Notes under the pieces: generated by a model
What the model was told of the DNA's origin: nothing
Seen by the model: the letters and a program-made list of their open reading frames with translations, nothing else
Databases searched by the model: none
Program-made: the position numbers and the translations under genes
Shown: positions 22,854 through 33,312 of the stretch, one piece after another
How the letters are laid out: every line of letters begins with the position of its first letter
Position numbering within the stretch: position 1 is the first letter of the stretch
Assembly (NCBI GenBank): GCA_030374765.1
Contig: JARGXX010000088.1
Coordinates: 620,001-684,000 of the forward strand
Origin: Agarophyton chilense
Taxonomy: Eukaryota > Rhodophyta > Florideophyceae > Gracilariales > Gracilariaceae
Reading direction: 5' to 3'
DNA: 64,000 nt

Positions 22854-25800
22854 ATGCGCATTACCAAACAGGTTGTAATCCCGCCAACGCACCAAATATT
22901 GGTACCGGTGTCGTGTGCGACCCCCGGGCCGGTCATAATACAAAACCATCCGAGGTTAGCACATCTATACCTCACCTTGATGGCCAACGGGATTGTCAAC
23001 AACATCCCAAATCAACCCTTTAAGGTGTGTCTCAGCAACTTCAGCAGTCATGACGTGAAGTTGCCGAAATATACCAATGTTGGCATCGCACTACCAGCAC
23101 CACAAAGGTTCTATACCGTAGCTCACACTGATCTTGGCGAGGTCGCCTTCGATAAGGAAGGGGGGTGCTCAAATGCGTCCACAACCACAAAGGTATCGAA
23201 AAATACCAACTTGGAATCAAAGCTAACAGATAAGGCATCGGTAGACAAAGAAGAGGAACCGGACCCTGAGAGGCAATGGAAATATACAGTCCAGATCGGT
23301 GAAGAAAAAGGCCAACTGTGGGGCCGTATTATCGACCTTCTGGAGGAGTTCGAAACCATGTGGTCAGGCCATCTGGGCCAAATTAAGGCCACACAGCATC
23401 GCATCGAGCTCCTACCTGACCCGAAGCCGATTTATCAGCAACCATACCGTGCAGGTCCGAAGGCGAGAGAAGTAGAACTCGAAGAATTGGAGCGAATGCT
23501 CCAAGAAGGTGTAATTGAACCAGCCAACTCAGATTAGGCTAGTCCCGTGGTTCTGGTTCAAAAGAAAGTGGATGACCGTATGAGGTTTTGTGTGGACTAC
23601 AGGAGGCTCAATAGCGTGACTATCAGGGATTCGTACCCGATACCTAGAATGGATGAGTGCATCGACTCCTTGGGAGATGCACAGATATTTACCACGTTGG
23701 ATGCAAATTGTGGTTATTGGCAGGTACCCGTAGGTGAGGAAGATCGAGACAAAACGACCTTCACGTGCCATGCAGGTTTGTTTCGCTTCACGCGGATGCC
23801 TTTCGGGTTGCGCAATGCTCCAGCCACCTTTCAAAGGGCGCTGGACATCATCCTTTCGAAGGTTCAATGGACAACCGCCTTGGTATACATCGATGATGTA
23901 ATCATCTACTTCAGATCGGTAGAAGAGCATTTTGCTCACGTACGCACCGTACTAACCCTCCTAGCTGAGGCGGGGGTGACGCTGAAGCTACGCAAATGCG
24001 TCTTCTTTACCAGAACGGTCGAATACCTGGGCCATATCATAGGCCCTGGTACCCTAGAGGTTGCGCCGAGCAAAATTAGAGCCGTACAGGAGGTCAAGTT
24101 GCCACGATCCCAGACAGACTTACGATCCTTTATAGGTTTATGTAACGTCTGTCGTCGCTTTGTGAAGGGATCTGCGAAAATAGCGGCTCCCCTCAACAAG
24201 AAGCACCAGAAAGGTGAACCTGAACGGTTTGAGAATCTATCGAACGACGAAATGGATACCTTTGAGGAATTGAAACGAGCGCTGTTGTCGCCGCCGATCT
24301 TAGCGTTACCGAAAACAGGTCTACCGTACACGCTAGATACAGATGCATCCCATGCCCAAATTAGTTGTTGTCTCATGCAGGAGCAGCACAACGGAGACAA
24401 ATTACCTATAGGGTACTGGAGCCGCGCTATGAATGAGGCGGAGCAGAACTTCACGTTAACCAAGAAGGAATGTCTAGTATAGGACAACACTTGGAGCGGA
24501 GACACCACGAAGATGTTCGGGATCTTCCTCTCTTGAAAGACACGCCTCAGGCGGAGGAGACGCGTCCCAGCGGAGCACAGAAACAGAGCCACTCTGGAAA
24601 GGCACGACGAAGTCGGGTGTAAGACCGAGGCCAATCCGGCGGGATATACCTAGAGTGCTTAGGTGAGCACAGCACAGTCTGAGGTGTGACCAATCCTAGG
24701 CGGAGCGGTACCACGGCGATCGTCGGAAAAGGAGCGAGGAAACACTCATATGAGGTGGACGAGCGAGGTGAGTGAGGCGGCCACTCACGAGAGCCAAAAA
24801 GGAGAACAAGAGGAAAACGGGGGCGAAACCCTATACAGGGGCGAGACTACGACAAGTGTCATGCAACGGGCGCTCACGAAGTATGGGGTGAAGACGCGCC
24901 GAAGGCGAAAAGTTCAGAGCCAAGACTCCCTCCTTGGGATTTCCCAAGAGGGTGTTTGCTGGGTAGCAGTGCTCAACCTCCTAAGTAGTGTGGCGCGCGG
25001 CCCCTGACAGTGGGCGCGCGCCCGAAAAATAGACACTAAATAGCGATAGCGTAGCTAAATAAATACTAAAAAATACTAAATAATACTAACCATTAGGTAG
25101 AATCCGGGCCACGTGTGGCACGCCTCGCCCTCGAGCGTCGGCATCCGTGCAGTCAACGTGTTCCACCAGTGTGCACTTCCAGTCCTAACCGGCCGTCAGC
25201 ACGCAATAGCGGTATAGCTTGTCATAGCCCAAGCTATTCCTCAAGCGAGCGAAACTTCTAAGTCCTGCGAAGAAACCCCCTTGAAGGGCATTGTCCTTCA
25301 TCTAGCAGTAGTTTGGAGCATGTTGATGCTCCTTCCATACCTGTATGGTGAGTGCTTTGCGTTGCGCATGGATCACGACGCCTTAAGGTGGATCCTCGGA
25401 CTCGCATATGCATCTGGTAGATTTGCCTATTGGAGTTTGAGACTGTCGGAGTTTGAATACGACGTACAGTACCGTCCAGGTATCAAGCACAACATAGCTG
25501 ACGCTATGTCAGGCTTTAAAACCTTAGGTTTAGAGACAGAACCGGTAGACGATGACATCCCTTGCTTTTTGGTGTCATCAAACCAAAATGGTACCGGCGA
25601 ACACCTAAAAGGATGTTGGGGCTTACCTGAAGAAGGTTCTTTGCGGAACACCGACATGGCAATGCAGATACTGACCCTAGAGGAAACGAACGTCATGCCC
25701 GTAACCCGAGAGGAATTTCTACGAGAACAGGCGCAGGATGCCTACTGCAGAACCCTGGCTGACCAAATTGGTTTCAAAAGATCACCGTTCGATGTGGACC

Positions 25801-27270
25801 ACCATGGGTACATCAAGGTCAACCTTGGATGGTAGCCTTCAAAAGGTGGTTACGAAGGCACTGCGTCCGAGATTCTTGTATCTCGCGCACTACCCGCAAC
25901 TATCGGGACACTCCGGTACCACCAGGATGTATTACACCTTGAGGCAATAGTTCTATTGGCCTCATATGGCCCATGATGTCTATACCTTTGTAGGTCAATG
26001 CGAATTCTGTGTTCGTACCCGCGATGGTATTCGAAAGCATCGAAAGTACCTCAAGCTGTTCCCAGCAGCGGATCCACTGGATTTTGTTGCGATAGACCTT
26101 CTATGACCACTTCCCAAAACCAAGAATGGGAATCAGCACATTCTAGTGATCACCGACAGGTTCTCGAAGCTCACGAGAGCGATACCTTTAAAGGAGACGA
26201 AGTCAACCACGCTGGCGATCGCGTTCCTCAACAATTGGGTCTACCCGTACGGTGCACCACTGTACCTACTTACCGATAATGGTTCAAACTTGGCATCGAA
26301 GATCTTCGAAGCAGTCTGCATCAAGCACTATTTCACGACGGCCTACCACCGGCAGACGAACGGACAGGTTGAGCGCTTTAACCACACTTTGGTATCAAGG
26401 CTACAACACTATACGGAAGAGCACCAAACTGGCTGGGATGAGCTGGTGCAACCGCTCACCTACTCCTATAACCTTCAGGTACACCGGTCAATGCAGACCA
26501 CTCCCTTTGATTTGGTTCTTTCGCGACACCCCCCAGGTATTGTAGTGCAGGGAGATCATACCAACAGCACTGCAGCTGGTGCACTGACCCCTGCTCACGT
26601 CAAGCGAAATACCCTTGTGAGGTTGAGGAGGGCTCTCAAATATGCAGGGAGCCGTCTCACTGCAGCCCAGAAGCGGTACAAGGCCGACTACGACCGTAGG
26701 GTAACCAAAGTGGTCTCTGTATCCTCGGGACAATATGTATACATAGACAACGCACCTTCAGGTAAAAGACCACGACGGGGTGATGAAGCAGACGATGAAG
26801 CTATTGACAGAGATATCAATTCGAAGCTCCTACCCAAATCAGTGGGAACTTATAAGGTATTGAACGTATCAGACCACACCGTTACGGTTGACCAAGATGG
26901 AATACCGAATACGATATCAACTGACCGTATTACGGTAGCACCTCAAACGGTTCAACATCGCATGGATGCGGGCACCTCAGCCCGAAAGCCCAGAGCGGTA
27001 GCTCTGCGCACTCGACCCTCGGAGGACCCGACCCCAATTGAGGTGAATGATGAACTCCAACGGGATGATCCGGATTACAACCCTCTAACAGGGACGGAAA
27101 TGGAACCTCACACGGTAACAGCGGGAGCTCCCGACCCAGCTCCCACAAACGAAGCTCCCCACTCGGAACATATGAACCCTCGAGGTAGCGATCCGCCAGC
27201 CGCAATACCCCCACACTTCCGTATCAGGTATTGGCGCCGTCGCAAGGAGCCGATGCCTGCAGACGGCTAA
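22854..27270 (+). pseudogene. Pol of G2: RT, RNase H, integrase (split by LTR-F)
   Basis: RT has YRAGPKAR, FCVDYRRLN, FTRMPFGLRNAP and an intact active site YIDD. A TAG at 23535-23537 replaces the conserved Trp of W-A-S-P, as in G1. RNase H (YTLDTDAS, KKECL) is cut at 24477 by LTR-F and resumes at 25306 with AVVWSML. After a TAG near 25835, integrase shows a zinc-binding region (GHSG..CEFC), the core FVAIDLL, LLTDNGSN and NGQVERFN, and a tail ending in RIRYWRRR at 27240. Unlike G1 and G3 I find no chromodomain core before that tail. Dead, with several stops. Confidence 0.85.
24478..25300. mobile_element. Solo LTR-F, copy 1, inside G2 RNase H
   Basis: 823 bp starting TATAGGACAAC (first G of TG mutated) and ending TTGTCCTTCA, flanked by perfect TCTAG duplications (24473-24477, 25301-25305). 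The RNase H frame stops at CL and continues with AVVW on the other side. Confidence 0.9.
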
Positions 27271-28106
27271 CCTTAGACCTTTGTGGTATGCAAGCCTAAG
27301 GAAGGGTGAGAAAATACGTCGTCCTCCGCAGAAGGTGGACGCATATGCGTGTCAGATTACCTACAAGGGAGGACAAGAAAGAACAACCGAATGTAAAAGT
27401 AGAGGAGACAAGAAGAGACAAAAATTTACTTTAAGAAGCACCTGTCGATTTAGGAGCATTGGAATCAGGAGGACCCGTGTTATTGACCACCGACGGAGGA
27501 AAACATGCAGAAATGCTAGGAGCCATCGACCTAGGAGGTAGCGGTGACGAATCCACGATGCGGCGCGAGGTGCACCGACGTGGTACCGAATGGGTTCGAA
27601 CGCGTGTGTGGAGGCGGCGCCATCCTGTCATCGCGTTGAGGGTAAACCGGAATGAAAAACCGAAAAAAGGTCGCGTTATTACCGACGGGGCCGCTCAACA
27701 CCCATAAGGTCTCACAACCGGAAGCTCCCACCACGGATCCAGGCCAACACCGCAACGGTTGTATCGACGCAGGCTCACGCCCCACCGGCGCCACGAGTCA
27801 AACCTTACAAGGTAGATGAAACCTGAAAGATCGAGAAGCCAGGAAACCCTCAGGGAAAGCCGGACAGCACGGTTACGGTCGCGACGGCGCCAATTAAGGG
27901 CAGCACTACCTGAAGGGTTGTCGAGCCGTGGGAACGACCAGGCAAGAAGGCACGCGCAGGGACCTAGCAGGGAACTGAGGTTTGAGTAACCGGAAAAGGT
28001 GAGACACCAACTTGGTTAGACAGGGGGGCTATGTGGAAGCAGAATCGCAAGCAAGCAGGGCCACTACCGAAACGATGTCCGCGAGCGCGCTAGTTACACT
28101 GAGTCG
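27271..28106. other. G2 region between pol and the nested insertion
   Basis: In G1 and G3 this place holds the antisense ORF. Here only short minus-strand frames are seen (for example 27431-27631, ending PPSVVNNTGPP..), and I cannot align them convincingly with it. With 41393-41615 beyond the insertion the space is about 1.06 kb, half that of the other elements, so the ORF is deleted or decayed beyond recognition. Confidence 0.5.
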
Positions 28107-29000
28107 TGAAGGACAATGCCCTTCAAGGGGGTTTCTTCCCAGGACTTAGAGATTTCGCTCGCTTGAGGACTAGCTTGATCTTTGACAAGCTATACCGCTA
28201 TTGCGTGCCAACGGCCGGTTAGGACCGGAGTTGCACTCTGGTGGAACACGTGGGCTGCACGGATGCCGACGCTCGAGTGCGAGGCGTTCCACACGTGGCC
28301 CGGATTCTACCTAATGGTAGTGTTATTTAGTATTTTTTAGTATTTATTTAGCTACGCTATCGCTATTTAGTGTATATTTTTTCGGGCGCGCGCCAACTGT
28401 CAGGGGCAGCGCACCACACTTCTTAGGAGGTTGAGCACTGCTCCCCAGCAAACACCCTCTTGGGAAATCCCAAGGAGGGAGTCATGGCTCTAAACTTTTC
28501 GCCTTCGGCGCGTCTTCACTGCATACTGCGTGAGCGCCCGTTGCACGTTAGTTCATCCACCTCTCTGTCGACCAGAGTGCTACCACTACCGTGGGTTCAT
28601 ATTTAATCGCCGACCATTGTCGTCGTCTCGCCCCTGTATAGGGTTTCCCCCCGTTTTCCTCTTGTTCTCCTTTTTGACTCTCGTGAGTGGCCGCCTCACT
28701 CACCTCGCTCGTCCACTGTAGTATCCGCTCTAACGGAGAGAGCAGACACCTGCGACAGCGTTCGGACTGCCGATGGGTCGCTTGCGGCGAAGGACAAGGG
28801 GTGGTAGAGCTACAACACAAGCGAGCTGGAAGTGGGGTGTAAGGCCACTACTCGCCAGCGAGTGTGAACAGTGCAACTGTAAAACGTTGATGGAAGTAGG
28901 TACGAGACGGCTCGTGAAATGGTTGGGGGCTGACTATCTATTATAGCTCGTCCGGATCTCCGGTTAAGGAATCATAAGCGAGGAACAGAATAGTCATGAT

Positions 29001-29794
29001 TGAAGTGCAACCCTCGTGAGGGCCGTTTTCCAGGACTTGGTTGTTTTTCCGCCTCGGGCGATACTTGTGAGACCTATGAGTAATACCGCTACTAGCGGCC
29101 TGGCGTAGCCAGGTGTATACGCGTTGTACGCGAAGTGCACCGGCGGCCGTGCGCCATGGCCCCGATTCGGGTGTGACTTACCCACGTGTACCACGGGTGG
29201 CCCAGGACAGGTTGGCACAGCATAGCTGGATATTTCTCTATTTATTTAGCTTTATTACACTAGGTTAGGGAGCTCTTTACAGTATTCTACACTATATAGT
29301 GCCAGGGCGATCTCGCCCTGACACTCAGTAAACCTCCCCAACCAGGGTTCTTGGCTCTAAGTCTTTTTCCGCTTTCGCAAGTCTTCCACACTCTACGGAG
29401 GTGAGGCCGCGTTACTAACGGTAGACTTATCCACCCTGCGTCAACAGGAGACTCACCGCTGTTAGCGTGTATATCTTTCATATTACTGCCGTGTTCTCGC
29501 CCCAGTATTGGGTTTGCTACATATTTCTTTTGGCTCTCGTGGCCCATGCCCCCGATCGCCCCCACTGGGTGGTCCCCCCTTTATCACTTGCCCACTCCCG
29601 TGGAATACGGCTCATACCTGGTCTGCTCCCTTCTAGCATCCCGCACTCTCCCCGCTTGGCGTGCCGGTGAACCTCGGCCTTACACCCCGACTTAGTCGTG
29701 TTCACTCCGGAGAGGCTCCGTCGCCGTGCTACCCTCCTTGGAGGAATACTCGGACATCTTCATGTGTTTCCGCCGCCCTTGGCGTTGCACTACA
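29001..29794 (+). repeat. G3 5' LTR
   Basis: 794 bp, TG..CA with 11-bp imperfect inverted ends. Small ORFs inside it recur in the 3' copy and are not genes. Confidence 0.95.
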
Positions 29795-29797
29795 AAC

Positions 29798-29815
29798 TGA
29801 TCTCCCGACTTAGAA
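29798..29815 (+). other. Primer-binding site of G3
   Basis: TGATCTCCCGACTTAGAA, one base different from the G0 site (TGG to TGA), three bases after the LTR. Confidence 0.65.
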
Positions 29816-29891
29816 GGCTACGGGGGCCTGGTTTGGTTGTTTTTCACATTGCTGTGCTGTCTTCTCTCGTCGAGATCTGCTTTCCAATTTC

Positions 29892-31871
29892 TTGGTTTGG
29901 ACCCACTTGATTGAAGCTTTTGTTGTCCTATTCTTAGTGGTCAACGCTACAACCATATCACGACTACCGTCGGAAGCGGAACCCGCGATCACGCGGAGCC
30001 GTTCCGTCAATGACGTGGTGCCTGCGGACTCTGGAAGGGTTCCCCCGCCGTTACCTCAAGCCGCTCCGAAAGGCAAGATTAAGGGGTCGAACTCCTCCAA
30101 GAACAACAAGCTACCGCCTAAGTCGTCGAAGAATGGACCCAATTCTGGTGCTGGACCGGCCCCTGCCATGGATGACCCGGCTCCTGCCGACGAAAAGGCC
30201 CAGAAAAGCGAGTTCCACATCGACACCAACTCAAGTGTGAGGCAGCGCAGATCCGCGTAATGCGGGAAGCGCACAATGCCTTCGTGGAAGAGTTCGAAGC
30301 CCTGCGTTCCAGGTGTGATGGCTCTTCTATGAAAAAAGTGGTTGACGACCTCCGCTTGTTGCGGGCGGACGTCAACACCCTGTTGGAATGTTTTGGTGGT
30401 CCCGCCGCTTACGTGGAAGGTGTCGAGACCCGATTCAAACGTGTTAGCGCCCGTCTCCAGACGTTAGAGCAAACCATCTTGATGGAAGACGTCCTGGAGA
30501 AGCCGGTTGCTGTGTCGCACCAAGCGCAACACGAGAGGAAAAGGGACGATACCCGCCGTCGGCGTGGAAAGAGTGACAGCGATGACTCGGACTCGTCGAA
30601 CTCCTCACGGTCGTCGCGTGGCTCTCACCATTCAAATGGGTCGGACTCGTCAGATTCGTCTTCTGACGATGGCCATCGCAGGCGTTCATCCCGTTCTAAA
30701 CGGTCGTCTGCCACCCAAGGTGTGATCCGCGCCGGCGAGAAGGGAAGAAAACACTCCGGGTTGAAGTAGCTGAAATGCACCAACCCCCTGTACAAGAAGT
30801 TGGTTTCTTACCGATACTATCGGCTAGAGAACTCCTCTTTGGATCGCACGCCCCGTGGCACGGGTAGAGTGAAGGATTACATAAAGCGTATGCAACTGTC
30901 CCTCAGAAACCAGAGCTTTTCTGGAGAACACCCCATTTCGGTGTTGGATTTCCTTGCGAGGTTCGTCGCCGAAGCGGATATTCTCGGTATGACCGAAGGA
31001 CAGGCGTTTATTGCACTCCCGTACTTTATGAAAGGCCTCGCCGAGGATCAATACAACTCTGTAATAGGTTCGTCTAGAGCCTCCGAAGGAGGGGTAACCT
31101 GCTGGCCAGAAGCAGTACAATACTTCTTGAGGTCCTGCGCCACTAATCACGCGATTCAGTCGGCCATTCTCGCTCTTTTGCGATACGCGCCAGAAGTCTG
31201 GAGAAACGGAAACCGAATTCTCGGTGCGCCTGAACAAGGCTTTCCACCGCAGTGGGAACGTACACTCCGCCGGAGAGCGCTGCACCATGTTCATCGATGG
31301 ACTGGACCCCGCTATCCGAACACTCGTGGCCCGTTACCGGGAAGACCGAAGGAAGACCACGTATCTGGAGTTGGTCCAATACGCGCAAGCGGAAGGTGAC
31401 GCTTTAAGAGCTCGTGCCCCCGGACACAGGTCGCGAACCGCCAAGGCGTTGGTGATGGAAACGAAGTCGCCATCCCTATCGCTGGTTGCGATTGAGCGCC
31501 CCCAACAGGAGTACGACAACTTCCACTTCGCCCGAAGCGATATCCATTCGGTTCTGACAACCGAACTACCGTCTACGACGGACTCTACGACGGACGACTC
31601 ATATGACACGGCCCAGGATGGACCCCTGCTGTACGCAGACTCTCCCCGTGTTCACGGACCTCGCATCCCGTATTCAAACGGTGCGCTCCGACAGAGTCGC
31701 CCTGGATGGAAGGATACCCGCCAAGCGGTGAAGTTCACGGATGCTCGCTCCGGTTTGCAGCCCTCACGCCCGGGACTCATATGCCACATATGCTACGAAC
31801 ACGGTCACATTTCACCGGACTGTATCCTCACCATGAGGGAAGTAGCCCGATCGGTAATTATGAGGTGTTGA
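29892..31871 (+). pseudogene. Gag of G3 (broken)
   Basis: The N-terminal Pro/Lys-rich part reads at 29892-30260 and then shifts to the frame of 30260-30769, which gives a helical part (MREAHNAFVEEFEAL, DDLRLLRADVN) and an Arg/Ser-rich linker like that of G0. A TAG at 30767-30769 interrupts the frame just before NPLYKKLVSYRYYRL. The conserved gag domain (SFSGEHPISVLDFL) follows, then a shift near 31200. The end has a perfect CX2CX4HX4C knuckle (CHICYEHGHISPDC near 31790). Close to G0 gag, which lacks these breaks. Confidence 0.8.
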
Positions 31872-32133
31872 CCCCAGTGGAAAAGCGGATTGTTCCCATG
31901 ACGTCGTATCTTCGAGCGAAGATCGATTTTCCACGGAGTATTCCAGAGGCGAAACCGCGCAATGCGTTGCTTTACCCTGCCGAGCAGGCTCCCGACCACC
32001 GCCCCCTTCCTTCAGACCCCGCCGCTGGCGCCCTATTGCTAGTGGTTCAGGATTCTGAGGCCCTGCCCCAGGCGGATGGGACTCAGGAAAACAGATTTCG
32101 GGAGTCTCCCCTTCGGGAGAGGCGTCCCCGACA

Positions 32134-33264
32134 GTGAGGTTGACGATGCCCGAGGCGTCTCCGCCTCGCTCCCCGGTCACAATCCTCACGAGGAAACAGG
32201 CCGTCTCAGACGTGGACTTTGAACACTTTGGTGTTCTACGTCGACCGTGGAAACGTGTTCTTAACCGCCGGTTCCCGGATAGAGTCTTAGTATTGGCCAA
32301 GTGCAATTATAAGGTGTATGCCGACCTTGGCCTTTCTACGCAGTTTATGGTTGGAGTCCTTACTGTTTTGGACACAGGTGCTGGTCCGAATTTCATCGTG
32401 GAGTCGCTGCTGCCCCCGCCCTTGCGGTCTCAGATCCGCCTTGGCGTGGCGCCCGACGTCGCGGACGCGAATAACAACCGGTTGTCAACGGTTGGAACCG
32501 TCACTCTCGTCGTTCGCTTGGGCTCCTTCGTGGTGAAACTCGACTTTATTGTATGCCGGAAATTGGCTGCCCCCATCATCTTGGGATGTGACTTCTGTGA
32601 CAGATTCGTTGACGCCATAAGGCCCCGCTTAAAGCGTGTTGAGATGGAAGACGGCTCGTCGGTCCCGATTGTCCGTCGTCCGCTGCGGCGTGCCTCCAAG
32701 AAGCACGTACCGCTCCCTGCCGCGCAGGAACCTCCACCCGCTTTTCGGGAGTCTACCAAGCTCCGCGTGGCTGCGTCTGTCCGAATCCCGCCAGAGTCCC
32801 AAGTATGGGTGCGTGTCACTTCCCGTCAACACGGTTTACGAGTCATTCAGCCTCTCTCATCTCTGTACGATGGATATCAACTCGCCGTGGCGAATGGAGT
32901 CGCGCAGATTGTCCCAGACAAGCCGTTCACCGTGCTTGTTGCCAATCTGGGCTCCACCCCCCAGTCACTGGTGAAAAAACAAGTTATTGGATCGATAATG
33001 CCTCATCCCAGCGCGATGGTCCCCACTAGGCTGACCGCTGCCGAAGTCCTCAGTCTCGTTCACTTTAAGGAGGGGGAGGAAGCTGCCGTCCAATCACCGA
33101 ATGATTCGGAATCGCAACCTGCCGAAACAGAAAAGAAGCCCGTTCCGACGAGTTACGACCGGGTAGACCCCGTGAAAGAATTCGAGGAACTCGACCTCGG
33201 TCATGTACCGGAGTCACACCGTGACAGTCTGAGCGAAATGTTACGGAAGTTTACCACACTGTGA
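32134..33264 (+). CDS. Protease and linker region of G3 pol
   Basis: An open frame, best start codon an ATG at 32146, with retropepsin motif TVLDTGAGPNFIV, flap-like TVTLVVRLG and IILGCDFCDRF. A linker shared with G1 and G2 follows, including VWVRVTSRQHGLRVIQ, ending just before RT. It would process the polyprotein. A TGA at 33262-33264 separates it from RT. Confidence 0.8.
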   Translation: MRLTMPEASPPRSPVTILTRKQAVSDVDFEHFGVLRRPWKRVLNRRFPDRVLVLAKCNYKVYADLGLSTQFMVGVLTVLDTGAGPNFIVESLLPPPLRSQIRLGVAPDVADANNNRLSTVGTVTLVVRLGSFVVKLDFIVCRKLAAPIILGCDFCDRFVDAIRPRLKRVEMEDGSSVPIVRRPLRRASKKHVPLPAAQEPPPAFRESTKLRVAASVRIPPESQVWVRVTSRQHGLRVIQPLSSLYDGYQLAVANGVAQIVPDKPFTVLVANLGSTPQSLVKKQVIGSIMPHPSAMVPTRLTAAEVLSLVHFKEGEEAAVQSPNDSESQPAETEKKPVPTSYDRVDPVKEFEELDLGHVPESHRDSLSEMLRKFTTL

Positions 33265-33312
33265 CATGGCTCTCTTGGTGAGATAAATACAACGGAACAC
33301 CGGATAGATTTA

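Noticed and set aside
29287-29565. 92-codon ORF found identically at 40216-40494, plus further twins.
   Set aside because: They lie in the two G3 LTRs; the repetition is that of the LTR, not of genes.
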